Source of the DNA: CAVPTL01 sp963794415
Lineage (GTDB): Bacteria > Actinomycetota > Thermoleophilia > Gaiellales > JAICJC01
Assembly: GCA_963794415.1 (NCBI GenBank)
Contig: CAWCDI010000002.1
Coordinates: 372,001 to 436,000 of the forward strand
Direction of reading: 5' to 3'
DNA: 64,000 nucleotides
Part shown: positions 41,717 through 49,659 of the stretch, one piece after another
Position numbering within the stretch: position 1 is the first letter of the stretch
Layout: every line of letters starts with the position of its first letter
Translations under genes and position numbers: made by a program
The notes under the pieces: model-generated
Databases searched by the model: none
What the model saw: only the letters and a program-made list of their open reading frames with translations
Told to the model about the DNA's origin: nothing

Positions 41717-41971
41717 CTACTCGGTAGGAGTAGAGACCTGATCGCTCGGCGTCGGCGGCGTGTAGGCCGGTGACGCCGGCGGCGGCGTGATGCTCGCGGC
41801 GGGCGGAGTGACGGGCGGCTCGGCCTCGTGGCCGGTGATGCCGTCCTTGAACTCACGGAAGCCCTTGCCGAGCGACTTGCCGACTTCCGGGAGCCGCTTG
41901 GGCCCCAGGATGATCAGCGCGATCACCAGGACGATGATCAGTTTTTCGGGTGATGGATCGAAAATTCCCAT
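41717..41971 (-). CDS. tatA: Sec-independent protein translocase TatA
   Basis: 84 aa. One membrane helix (LIIVLVIALIILGPKRLPEVG), hinge GPKRLPE, amphipathic helix SLGKGFREFKDGI and a Pro-rich acidic tail. Strong ribosome site GGAGGGG before the ATG at 41971. First gene of the operon, divergent from sufC. Confidence 0.95.
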   Translation of the reverse strand: MGIFDPSPEKLIIVLVIALIILGPKRLPEVGKSLGKGFREFKDGITGHEAEPPVTPPAASITPPPASPAYTPPTPSDQVSTPTE

Positions 41972-41983
41972 TGGTACCCCTCC

Positions 41984-42027
41984 AGGTTAGCAGACCTTCA
42001 ACGCAGGATTTTGGTGCTGGCTACACT
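41984..42027. promoter_or_regulatory. tatA/sufC divergent control region
   Basis: A plus-strand TACACT -10 for the suf operon is at 42022-42027, giving a leader of about 60 nt with GAGAGGA before the sufC ATG. An inverted repeat AGGT-TAGCAG-ACCT (41984-41997) resembles half-sites of DtxR/IdeR operators (AGGTTAG) but the spacing is one base short. The DtxR-family gene at the end of the suf operon makes this worth noting. Confidence 0.4.
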
Positions 42028-42093
42028 TCGTCTGAGGCAGCAACTCGGTTCGTTGCAGCCATTTGAACGCTTTCCACCTCTTTGAGAGGACTC

Positions 42094-42876
42094 ATGTCAG
42101 ACCTGGTAATCCGCAATCTTCACGCTTCGATCGACGGCACGGAGATCCTCCGTGGCCTCGATCTGGAGCTCAACAAGGGCCAGGTGCACGCCATCATGGG
42201 CCCGAACGGCTCGGGCAAGTCCACCCTCGCGCATGTGCTGATGGGACACCCAGCCTACGAGGTAACCGCCGGTGAGGTCAACTTCCTCGGCACCAATGTG
42301 CTCGACCTCGACCCCGACGAGCGGTCGCGCCTGGGCGTCTTCCTGGCGTTCCAGTACCCGTCTGCGATCCCGGGCGTCACGGTCGCGAGCTTCCTGCGCA
42401 TGGCGGTCAACGCCCACCGGCGCACGCCCGAGGGCGATGCCGACCCCATCCGCATCCCCGAGTTCCGCAAGCTGCTCCAGGAGAACATGGAGGCGCTCAA
42501 GATCGACCGCTCCATGACCTCGCGCTACCTCAACGACGGCTTCTCCGGCGGCGAGAAGAAGCGCATGGAGATGCTTCAGATGTCCATCCTGAAGCCGCAG
42601 CTCGCGATCCTCGACGAGACCGACTCCGGCCTCGACATCGATGCGCTTCGCATCGTCTCCGAGGGGGTAAACAGGCTTCTGTCGCCGGACATGGGTGTGC
42701 TCGTGATCACCCACTACGCGCGGCTCCTGCAATACATCAAGCCAGACGTGATCCACGTGCTGGTCAACGGGCGCATCGTCGAGACAGGCGGGCCCGAGAT
42801 CGCCGACAAGCTCGAGCGGCAGGGCTATGCCGCATACGGCGTCGACGACGAGGAGGTGGCGTTGTCACATGTCTGA
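42094..42876 (+). CDS. sufC: Fe-S assembly ATPase SufC
   Basis: 260 aa cytosolic ABC-type ATPase of the SufBCD scaffold. Walker A MGPNGSGKSTLAHVL, the SufC-specific FLAFQYPSAIPGV, signature FSGGEKKRMEMLQ, Walker B LAILDETDSGLDID (SufC has DETDSGLD), switch ITHYARLLQYI. Start ATG 42094 follows GAGAGGA. Overlaps sufB by 8 nt. Confidence 0.96.
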   Translation: MSDLVIRNLHASIDGTEILRGLDLELNKGQVHAIMGPNGSGKSTLAHVLMGHPAYEVTAGEVNFLGTNVLDLDPDERSRLGVFLAFQYPSAIPGVTVASFLRMAVNAHRRTPEGDADPIRIPEFRKLLQENMEALKIDRSMTSRYLNDGFSGGEKKRMEMLQMSILKPQLAILDETDSGLDIDALRIVSEGVNRLLSPDMGVLVITHYARLLQYIKPDVIHVLVNGRIVETGGPEIADKLERQGYAAYGVDDEEVALSHV

Positions 42877-44290
42877 GACCAAGCTGACACCAGAAGAGGT
42901 CGAAGCGACCTCCATCGGCGAGTACAAGTACGGCTTCCACGACGAGGTCACGTCGGTGTTCCGCACGCGGCGCGGGCTGGACGAGGAGGTCGTGCGCGAG
43001 ATCTCCAAGCACAAGAACGAGCCCCAGTGGATGACCGACTACCGCGTCGCCGCCTACGAGCACTACGTGCAGCGGCCGATGCCGGAGTGGGGCGCCGATC
43101 TCTCGAAGATCGACTTCGAGAACATCTACTACTACCTGAAGCCCATCGATCAGCAGGCCAAGTCGTGGGACGATCTCCCCGACGGCATGCGCGAGACGTG
43201 GGACAAGCTGGGCATCCCCGAGGCCGAGAAGAAGTACCTCGCCGGCGTCGGCGCCCAGTACGAGTCCGAGGTCGTCTACCACAACCTCCAGAAGGAGCTC
43301 GCGGATCGCGGGGTCATCTTCCTGGACATGGACTCGGGGCTTCGTGAGCACGAGGATCTGGTGCGCGAGTACTTCGGCACCATCATCCCGGCCAACGACA
43401 ACAAGTTCTCCGCACTCAACTCGGCCGTGTGGTCGGGCGGCTCGTTCATCTACGTCCCGCCGGGAGTGCGGGTCGAGCTGCCGCTGCAGGCCTACTTCCG
43501 CATCAATGCCGAGAACATGGGCCAGTTCGAGCGCACGCTGATCATCGTGGACAAGGACGCCTACGTGCACTACGTCGAGGGCTGCACCGCCCCGATCTAC
43601 TCCACCGACTCGCTGCACTCCGCGGTGGTCGAGATCCACGTGGCCGAGGGCGGCCGGTGCCGCTACACCACCATCCAGAACTGGTCGAAGAACGTCTTCA
43701 ACCTGGTCACCAAGCGCGCCGTCGCCGAGAAGAACGCCACCATGGAGTGGGTCGATGGCAACCTCGGCTCGCAGATCACCCAGAAGTACCCTGCGGTGCT
43801 CTTGAAGGGTGAGGGCGCCCACGGCGAGGTGCTCTCCATCGCGTTTGCGGGTGAGGGCCAGCACCAGGACACGGGCGGCAAGATCACGCACATGGCGCCC
43901 AACACGTCGTCGGTGATCACCTCCAAGTCCATCTCCAAGGACGGCGGCCGCAGCTCCTACCGCGGCCTCCTCCAGGTGAACGACGGGGCGGTCAACTCGC
44001 GCTCCAAGGTGGTCTGCGACGCGCTGATCCTGGACGAGGACAGCCGCACCGACACCTACCCGTACATCGACATCAAGGAGAACGCCGTCGATATCGGGCA
44101 CGAGGCGACGGTGGCCAAGATCGGCGATGAGCAGCTCTTCTACCTCATGAGCCGCGGTCTCAGCGAGGCCGAGGCCTCTGCCATGGTGGTGTCGGGCTTC
44201 ATCGAGCCCATCACCAAGGAGCTGCCCCTGGAGTACGCGGTCGAGATGAACCGCCTCATCCAGCTGCAGATGGAGGGATCCGTCGGTTGA
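42869..44290 (+). CDS. sufB: Fe-S scaffold protein SufB
   Basis: 473 aa. The main cluster-building subunit of SufBC2D. Typical blocks: EYKYGFHDEV near the start, VWSGGSFIYVPPGVRVELPL, YVHYVEGCTAPIYSTDSLHSAV with the conserved Cys, and C-terminal SRSKVVCDALILDEDSRTDT followed by a conserved His-Glu region (IGHEATVAKIGDEQLFYL). Length is normal. Overlaps sufC by 8 nt and sufD by 4 nt, so the three are made together. Confidence 0.97.
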   Translation: MSETKLTPEEVEATSIGEYKYGFHDEVTSVFRTRRGLDEEVVREISKHKNEPQWMTDYRVAAYEHYVQRPMPEWGADLSKIDFENIYYYLKPIDQQAKSWDDLPDGMRETWDKLGIPEAEKKYLAGVGAQYESEVVYHNLQKELADRGVIFLDMDSGLREHEDLVREYFGTIIPANDNKFSALNSAVWSGGSFIYVPPGVRVELPLQAYFRINAENMGQFERTLIIVDKDAYVHYVEGCTAPIYSTDSLHSAVVEIHVAEGGRCRYTTIQNWSKNVFNLVTKRAVAEKNATMEWVDGNLGSQITQKYPAVLLKGEGAHGEVLSIAFAGEGQHQDTGGKITHMAPNTSSVITSKSISKDGGRSSYRGLLQVNDGAVNSRSKVVCDALILDEDSRTDTYPYIDIKENAVDIGHEATVAKIGDEQLFYLMSRGLSEAEASAMVVSGFIEPITKELPLEYAVEMNRLIQLQMEGSVG

Positions 44291-45435
44291 CCACGCTGGC
44301 TGAGCCCGCCTGGCTGGCGGAAAAGCGCGAGGCCGCGCAGGCCGTGTACGAGTCGCTCCCGGTTCCCTCGAACCGGGAGGAGGCGTGGAGGTTCACCAAC
44401 CTGCGGGGGTTCAACCCCGACGGGTTCCCGGTCGAGTCGCCGGCCCTCGAGCTGGAGGGCGACGCGCCCTCGCCGGCCACGTTCATGCGCCTCTCGCAGG
44501 CCGTCGCCGAGCAGCCCGCGCTGGTGGAGCCGTACCTCGGCACGGTCGTCTCCGACGGCGAGAAGTTCGCGTCCGCAAACGCCGCCAACTGGCGTGACGG
44601 CGTGCTGCTGCACGTGCCCGCGGGCGTCGAGGTCACCACGCCGCTTCGCGCGATCGTCGATGTCACCGCCGAGGGCTCGGCCGCCTACAACAGGGTGCTG
44701 ATCGTGCTCGAGCGCGGCGCGAAGGCCACGTTCGTGGAGGAGTACCGCTCGGCGTCGGCCGCCTACGTGAACACGGTCGTCGAGATGATCGTGAGCGACG
44801 AGGCCCAGCTCGACTACATCACCGTGCAGGAGCACAGCTCCGAGACCCGGCAGTTCGGCACGCACCGCGCCACCGTCGGGCGCGACGCCAAGCTCGACTG
44901 GGTCGCCGCCGCCGTCGGCGGTAACCGCGCCAAGTCGCGCATGGAGAGCTATCTGGGCGGCCGCGGGGCCAACGTGAAGGTCACCGGCGCCTACTACCTC
45001 ACCGGCCGCGAGCACGTTGACTACGACACCACGCAGGAGCACGCCGCTCCCGACACCTTCTCGGATCTCGCCTTCAAGGGCGTGCTGGACGACCGGGCCC
45101 GCGCGGTGTGGCGCGGCGTGATCCGCGTCGATAAGGGCGCGCAGAAGACCGACGCCTATCAGGAGAACCGCAACCTGCTGCTCTCACCCGACGCGCAGGC
45201 CACCCCCATCCCGGGGCTCGAGATCGAGGCCAACGACGTGCGCTGCACCCACGGCGCCACCGTCGGCCAGGTTGATCGGTCGCAGATCTTCTACCTGATG
45301 GCGCGCGGGCTCACTCACGCCGAGGCCGAGCGGCTCATCGTGCGCGGCTTCTTCGAGGACGTGCTGGAGCGCATCAACTCGCCCGAGGTGCGCCAGCGGG
45401 TGTCAGACGCGATCGAGGCCCGGCTCCCCGCCTGA
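44287..45435 (+). CDS. sufD: Fe-S scaffold protein SufD
   Basis: 382 aa paralogue of SufB. Begins with TTG overlapping the sufB stop (TTGA); EEAWRFTNLRGFNPDGF near residue 37 is the SufD N-terminal motif, and the C-terminus carries GLEIEANDVRCTHGATVGQVD and QIFYLMARGLTHAEAERLIVRGFFEDVL. The SufD His (CTHGATVG) needed for Fe-S building is present. Ends one base into the next gene's ATG. Confidence 0.96.
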   Translation: MTTLAEPAWLAEKREAAQAVYESLPVPSNREEAWRFTNLRGFNPDGFPVESPALELEGDAPSPATFMRLSQAVAEQPALVEPYLGTVVSDGEKFASANAANWRDGVLLHVPAGVEVTTPLRAIVDVTAEGSAAYNRVLIVLERGAKATFVEEYRSASAAYVNTVVEMIVSDEAQLDYITVQEHSSETRQFGTHRATVGRDAKLDWVAAAVGGNRAKSRMESYLGGRGANVKVTGAYYLTGREHVDYDTTQEHAAPDTFSDLAFKGVLDDRARAVWRGVIRVDKGAQKTDAYQENRNLLLSPDAQATPIPGLEIEANDVRCTHGATVGQVDRSQIFYLMARGLTHAEAERLIVRGFFEDVLERINSPEVRQRVSDAIEARLPA

Positions 45436-46583
45436 TGACGGAGCCTCCCGCGGACGTCCTCCAGGGGTTCATCCGCGAGATCGACGAGTTGCGCCCCGCA
45501 GGCGCCGAGATCATCGACGTGCACACTCATCTCGGGCTCGACGAGGACGGGATGAAGCTGAGCGCCGCCGAGCTGATCGCGATGATGGACGAGGTCGGCG
45601 CGAAGCGGGCTGTCACCTTCCCGCTTCACGACCCCGATCGCAGCCCCGGCTACCGGGTGCCCAACGACCGCGTGCTGCAGTGGGCGGCCGAGTCGGAGGG
45701 GCGGCTCATCCCGTTCGCCCGGCTCGACCCTGCCGAGGATCCGGTGGCCGAGGCCGAGCGCGCGCTGGATGCCGGCGCCCGGGGCATCAAGCTGCACCCG
45801 CGCGCGCAGGCGTTCGCGCTGGCATCGCACCCCGGCGTCGAGAGCATCTTCGCGCTGGTCGAGGAGCGCCAGGTGCCGATGCTGATCCATGCCGGCGCGG
45901 GCCTGCCGCCCGAGTTCGGCACCGAGATGGTGACGCTCGTCGAGCGCCATCCTGACGTGCGGCTGATCCTGGCCCACCTCGGCATCACCGACCAGGCGAT
46001 CATGGGCGACGGCCTGGCCGGCGCGCCCTCGATCACCTACGACAGCTCGTGGATGAACGCGTTCGAGTTCATGACGCTCCTCTCGCGGGTGCCTGCCGAG
46101 CGCATCGTGTTCGGCTCCGACCCGCCGTACGGACGCACGTTCAACGGCCTCTACCTGCTGCTGCGGTCGATGCGCTGCCTGGGGGTCTCGGACGAGACGC
46201 TCACCGAGGTGCTCAGCGGCAGCGTCCTGAGGATGCTTGCGGGCGAGCCGCTGGTCGCCGCGGGGGCTCCGCCGGCGCCGCGGGAGATCCGCATCGACGG
46301 CCGGCTGCTGCGCATCCACACCTACTGCCTGATGGCGCTCAGCACGGCCTTCAGCGGAAACGCCGCGCGGGCCGGTGGATTCGTGCGCCTGGCGCTCGGC
46401 GTCACGCGCGATCCCGACCCGGGTGAGCTGGCGCCGTTCTTCGAGCGGATCGGCCCGGTGCTCGAGCAGGGCGCCGCAGATCTCGCGGCCGCCGGCGACG
46501 ACCCTCCGGCGCTGCGCGCCGCCTTCGGCCCGGTGTTCGCGGCGATGGCGGCCTCGGCGACGGAGACCCCCCAGCGTGCATAA
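45435..46583 (+). CDS. amidohydrolase-2 family metal-dependent hydrolase
   Basis: 382 aa TIM-barrel protein. Metal motifs: IIDVHTHLGLDE (HxH), ARGIKLHPRAQAFAL, MLIHAGAGLPPEF, LILAHLGITD and the final Asp in IVFGSDPPYGRT. The last 120 residues form a separate helical part (MALSTAFSGNAARAGGFVRLALG). It sits inside the suf operon, its ATG overlapping the sufD stop, yet nothing in Fe-S assembly is known to need it. A decarboxylase or lactonase role is as likely as amide hydrolysis. Followed by a palindromic repeat and a separate sufS promoter. Confidence 0.83.
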   Translation: MTEPPADVLQGFIREIDELRPAGAEIIDVHTHLGLDEDGMKLSAAELIAMMDEVGAKRAVTFPLHDPDRSPGYRVPNDRVLQWAAESEGRLIPFARLDPAEDPVAEAERALDAGARGIKLHPRAQAFALASHPGVESIFALVEERQVPMLIHAGAGLPPEFGTEMVTLVERHPDVRLILAHLGITDQAIMGDGLAGAPSITYDSSWMNAFEFMTLLSRVPAERIVFGSDPPYGRTFNGLYLLLRSMRCLGVSDETLTEVLSGSVLRMLAGEPLVAAGAPPAPREIRIDGRLLRIHTYCLMALSTAFSGNAARAGGFVRLALGVTRDPDPGELAPFFERIGPVLEQGAADLAAAGDDPPALRAAFGPVFAAMAASATETPQRA

Positions 46584-46609
46584 ACGGTGCCAGGCACTTA
46601 ATATTCACG
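46579..46609 (+). repeat. GTGCC(A/T)GGCAC palindromic repeat, copy 4
   Basis: CATAAACGGTGCC-A-GGCACTTAATATTCACG, overlapping the last codons of the amidohydrolase. It is 19 nt before the sufS ATG, in the same orientation relative to its downstream gene as copies 1 and 2, and would sit over the -35 position of the sufS promoter. Confidence 0.87.
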
Positions 46610-46616
46610 CCTGATC

Positions 46617-46622
46617 TACCCT
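46617..46622 (+). promoter_or_regulatory. -10 element for sufS (leaderless)
   Basis: TACCCT, 6 nt before the ATG at 46629; the palindromic repeat just upstream occupies the -35 position. Suggests sufS-sufU-Rieske-dtxR can be transcribed apart from sufCBD. Confidence 0.45.
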
Positions 46623-46628
46623 GTGGAT

Positions 46629-47879
46629 ATGGCGGTTGCGTCCACACATTCACCGTTGAACGCCGAGCAGATCAAGCTCGACTTCCCGATCCTGGCCACG
46701 AGGGCACACGGCACGAAGCCGCTGGTGTACCTCGATTCGGCCAACTCGTCGCAGAAGCCGCAGGCCGTGATCGACGCCATCTCCGAGGTGTATCGCACCA
46801 ACTACGCCAACGTGCACCGGGGGGTCTACGAGCTGGGCGTGAACGTCACCGAGGCCTTCGAGGGCGCCCGCGACAAGGTCGCCGCCTTCATCAACGCGCC
46901 GTCGCGCCGCGGGGTGGTGTTCGTGCGCCAGGCGACCGAGGCGCTGAATCTCATCGCCTACGCCTACGGCCGCAAGTTCATCAGCGTGGGCGACGTGATC
47001 GTCACCACCGAGATGGAGCACCACTCGAACCTCGTGCCCTGGCAGTTCCTCGCCCAGCAGACCGGTGCGACGCTGCGCTACATCCGGCTCACCGACGACG
47101 GTGAGCTCGATCCCGCCTCCATCGAGGAGATCGGGCAGCTCTCGAACGTGAAGCTGGTGGCGGTCACGCACGCCTCCAACACGCTCGGCACGCTCAACGA
47201 CATTCCCGCCCTCTCGAAGTGGGCGCACGATCTGGGCGCGGTGATCGTCGTCGACGGAGCCCAGGCGGCACCGCACCGCCCGGTGGACGTGCAGGCGCTG
47301 GGCTGCGACTTCTACGCGATCTCGGGCCACAAGCTGTGCGGCCCCGGCTCGGGCGCCCTCTGGGGCCGCGAGGAGCTGCTCGACCGCATGGACCCGTTCC
47401 TCACCGGCGGCGAGATGATCCAGACCGTCACGCTCGAGCGCACCACCTGGAACGAGCTGCCCTGGAAGTTCGAGGCCGGCACGCCCGCCATCGCCGAGTG
47501 CATCGGCATGGGCGCGGCGATGGACTACCTCACCTCCATCGGGCTCGAGAACATCGCCGCGCACGAGCGCGCGCTCACCGAGTACGGCTACGGCGTGCTC
47601 TCCGCGATCGACGGCGTCACCCAGTACGGGCCGGCGCCCGAGCGCCGCGGCGGCGTGCTGAGCTTCGACCTGGCGGGCGTCCACCCGCACGATGTTGCCC
47701 AGATCCTGGACGGCGACGGCATCTGCGTGCGCGCCGGCCACCACTGCACCCAGCCCGTGATGGCCCGCTACGGCCTGGCCGCCACCACCCGCGCGAGCGT
47801 CTACCTCTACAACACCACCGCCGACCTCGACGCGCTCGGCGAGGGTCTCGAGCGGGTGAAGCACGTCTTCACCCGGTAA
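46629..47879 (+). CDS. sufS: cysteine desulfurase SufS
   Basis: 416 aa PLP enzyme supplying sulfur from cysteine. LVYLDSANSSQKPQAVI at the N-terminus, YANVHRGVYELG, TTEMEHHSNLVPWQ, VDGAQAAPHRPVDVQ, PLP-lysine in FYAISGHKLCGPGSGAL, and the catalytic Cys in CVRAGHHCTQPVMARYG. Start ATG 46629 fits the TACCCT element; a GTG at 46623 is in frame. Pairs with SufU downstream. Confidence 0.96.
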   Translation: MAVASTHSPLNAEQIKLDFPILATRAHGTKPLVYLDSANSSQKPQAVIDAISEVYRTNYANVHRGVYELGVNVTEAFEGARDKVAAFINAPSRRGVVFVRQATEALNLIAYAYGRKFISVGDVIVTTEMEHHSNLVPWQFLAQQTGATLRYIRLTDDGELDPASIEEIGQLSNVKLVAVTHASNTLGTLNDIPALSKWAHDLGAVIVVDGAQAAPHRPVDVQALGCDFYAISGHKLCGPGSGALWGREELLDRMDPFLTGGEMIQTVTLERTTWNELPWKFEAGTPAIAECIGMGAAMDYLTSIGLENIAAHERALTEYGYGVLSAIDGVTQYGPAPERRGGVLSFDLAGVHPHDVAQILDGDGICVRAGHHCTQPVMARYGLAATTRASVYLYNTTADLDALGEGLERVKHVFTR

Positions 47880-47896
47880 GCTTCACGGGAACCATC

Positions 47897-48322
47897 ATGG
47901 ACGAGCTCTACCGCGACAACATCCTCGATCACTACCAGAATCCCCGCAACTCGGGGCATCTTGAGCATGCAAGTGCTCAGGCCGACGGTGTCAACCCGCT
48001 GTGCGGCGACGAGCTGCACGTCGAGCTGCTGGTGACCGACGGGGTAGTGGAGGACGTGCGGTACGACGGCCGCGGCTGTGCCATCAGCCAGGCGGCCGCC
48101 TCGATGCTCTCCGACGCCGTCAAGGGCCGCAAGGTGGAGGACGTCGAGCAGATGGGCAAGGAGGACGTGCTCGAGGAGCTCGGCATCCCGCTCTCGCCGA
48201 TCCGGCTCAAGTGCGCGCTTCTGTCCGTGGGCGTGCTCAAGGTGGCGCTCGCCGAGTACAAGGGCGAGTCGATCCCGGCCGAGTGGGCTGCGGACAACGA
48301 GATCACGTGGAAATCCCAGTAG
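47897..48322 (+). CDS. sufU: zinc-dependent sulfurtransferase SufU
   Basis: 141 aa, IscU fold, SufU type. Three zinc/sulfur-accepting cysteines with the intervening Asp: VNPLCGDELHVEL, YDGRGCAISQAAASML and PIRLKCALLSVG. The 18-21-residue insertion that distinguishes SufU from IscU is present around GRKVEDVEQMGKEDVLEEL. Accepts persulfide from SufS and passes it to SufB. Overlaps the Rieske gene by 16 nt. Confidence 0.94.
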   Translation: MDELYRDNILDHYQNPRNSGHLEHASAQADGVNPLCGDELHVELLVTDGVVEDVRYDGRGCAISQAAASMLSDAVKGRKVEDVEQMGKEDVLEELGIPLSPIRLKCALLSVGVLKVALAEYKGESIPAEWAADNEITWKSQ

Positions 48323-48609
48323 GCCCGGCCGAGTCGATCCCGGAGGGCGGGGTCAAGATCGTCGAGTCGGGCACGCTCTTCGTTGGCGTCTACAAGATCG
48401 ACGGCGAGCTCTACGCCATCGAGGACCGGTGCAGCCACGACGACGGCCCGCTCTGCGAGGGGGCGCGCGAGGGGTTCGAGATCGTGTGCCCGCGGCATGC
48501 GGCCCGCTTCGACCTGCGTGACGGTAAGGTGCTCTCGCCGCCGGCGACCGAGGACGTGGAGGTCTTCCCACTCGAGATCCGCGACGGCAATGTGATCGTG
48601 ATCGCCTGA
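48307..48609 (+). CDS. Rieske [2Fe-2S] ferredoxin-like protein
   Basis: 100 aa from a GTG inside the sufU 3' end. Rieske ligands: CSH in AIEDRCSHDDGPLCEG and CPRH in FEIVCPRHAARFDLRDGKV. Small Rieske proteins of this NirD/ferredoxin-subunit type often close suf operons in Gram-positive-like genomes; it may donate electrons for cluster assembly, or be a client. No oxygenase partner is nearby. Confidence 0.9.
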   Translation: MEIPVGPAESIPEGGVKIVESGTLFVGVYKIDGELYAIEDRCSHDDGPLCEGAREGFEIVCPRHAARFDLRDGKVLSPPATEDVEVFPLEIRDGNVIVIA

Positions 48610-48627
48610 AGGGGTAGTGATTTCAGC

Positions 48628-49377
48628 ATGACGCAGATGGACAACCTTTCCGAAGCAACGCAGGAGTACCTCGAGAGCATCTACTGGCTCTACGAGGCCG
48701 GGATCGACCGCACCCAGGCCAACCTCGCCCGCGCGCTGCACGTCTCCCAGCCCTCCGCGAGCGAGATGCTGCGCCGCATGACCGACGACGGCCTGGTCGA
48801 GCGCGACGCGCGCAAGCACATCAACTTCACCGACAGCGGGCACGAGGTGGCCGAGCGCATCGTCGCCCGCCACCGGCTGGTCGAGGCCTACCTCGTCAAG
48901 GTCATGGGCATCCCATGGGACGACGTGCACGAGGAGGCCCACGCGATGGAGCACTCCATCTCGCCACGGCTCGAGGCCAAGATGCTCGAGATGATCGGCG
49001 AGGTCAAGACCTGCCCGCACGGCCACCCCATCGGCGACTACCCGCGCGAGGCCGGCGAGCCGATCCCGGCGGTGCCGGTTGGCAGCCAGATCATGGTGCT
49101 GCGGCTCGAGAACGAGGCCGAGGAGATCCTGCACTACATGAAGGCCCACACCGTCGAGCCCGGGTTCTCCTACCTGGTGGCGGCGCGCGGCGGCGAGGGT
49201 GACGAGGCCTTCACGCAGCTCCAGCCAGTGGGCGGCGGCGACACCATCGAGATCGACGACCGCCTGGCCCGCACCGTCTCGGTGCGCGTCGAGGTGCGCG
49301 GCGACGGCGCGATCTCGGCGCTGGGCGAGGCCGGCCCGGAGCTCCAGCTCCTGGGCGCCGACCGCTGGGGCATGTAG
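48628..49377 (+). CDS. DtxR/MntR-family metal-dependent regulator
   Basis: 249 aa. N-terminal winged helix with YLESIYWLYEAGIDRTQANLARALHVSQPSASEMLRRM; the dimerisation/metal domain has EEAHAMEHSISPRLEAKM and KTCPHGHPIGD, giving the usual His/Glu/Cys ligands; residues about 160-249 are a FeoA/SH3-like C-terminal domain. Iron sensing is favoured by its position as last gene of the suf operon, so it may control suf in response to iron; manganese sensing cannot be excluded. Ribosome site GAAGGGG is about 14 nt before the ATG. Confidence 0.9.
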   Translation: MTQMDNLSEATQEYLESIYWLYEAGIDRTQANLARALHVSQPSASEMLRRMTDDGLVERDARKHINFTDSGHEVAERIVARHRLVEAYLVKVMGIPWDDVHEEAHAMEHSISPRLEAKMLEMIGEVKTCPHGHPIGDYPREAGEPIPAVPVGSQIMVLRLENEAEEILHYMKAHTVEPGFSYLVAARGGEGDEAFTQLQPVGGGDTIEIDDRLARTVSVRVEVRGDGAISALGEAGPELQLLGADRWGM

Positions 49378-49382
49378 CCCTT

Positions 49383-49426
49383 AACAGAACAAGGGGGCCG
49401 TGCCGGTTGTTCGGTCACGACCCCCC
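49383..49426 (-). terminator. intrinsic terminator on the minus strand
   Basis: Minus strand: GGGGG-T-CGTG-A-CCG, loop AACAAC, CGG-CACG-G-CCCCC, then TTGTTCTGTT. The only opposed mispair becomes a G-U pair on this strand, whereas on the plus strand it is A-C with no T-tract, so the direction is minus. It ends the RNA described next and also faces the dtxR 3' end. Confidence 0.7.
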
Positions 49427-49618
49427 TGCGGTGGATTCGCTTTGGATTGGGTAGCGACGATTGCCTTACATCCGCGCAACCTCTAGGAGGTCGCGGAGGC
49501 TATCCCAACGCTCGCTCTAGCGATTCCCCTTGGGTTCAGGGATTCGCCCCTACCCGCGAGCACCTCCACTAGCCCTACTTGAACCTTCTAACAAGTCAGA
49601 CCACCTCCTTTCCGTGGT
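49383..49618 (-). ncRNA. unassigned structured RNA candidate
   Basis: About 235 nt between converging genes, ending in the terminator. A TAGGAT -10 on the minus strand (49625-49630) predicts a start near 49618; no clear -35. Helices in 5'-3' order: CCACC/GGTGG around AAAGGA (49616-49620 with 49601-49605); GCTCGC/GCGAGC (49556-49561 with 49510-49515); TTGGG-A-TAGC/GCTACCCAA (49499-49508 with 49447-49455) enclosing a 10-bp hairpin TCCGCGACCT...AGGT-CGCGGA (49471-49497); then the terminator. It begins with a strong ribosome-like AAAGGAGGTGG, followed by a 14-codon TTG-initiated frame (TTG at 49592, stop TAG near 49548-49550), so a leader-peptide type RNA is possible. I do not recognise it as tmRNA, RNase P, SRP or 6S RNA. 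Confidence 0.55.
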
Positions 49619-49659
49619 GGCATCATCCTAGCAACGACCACCGATGGAGGCCAGAAACT

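Noticed and set aside
49601..49612. CCACCTCCTTTC as a remnant of the 16S rRNA 3' end
   Set aside because: Beyond this motif the flanking bases do not match the rRNA, and no rRNA genes follow. It fits better as a ribosome-like site inside the minus-strand RNA.
49383..49618. Assignment of the structured RNA to tmRNA, RNase P, SRP or 6S RNA
   Set aside because: No tRNA-like ends or tag frame ending in LAA, no RNase P core, no GGAAGCAGC-type SRP loop, and no single long rod as in 6S RNA.
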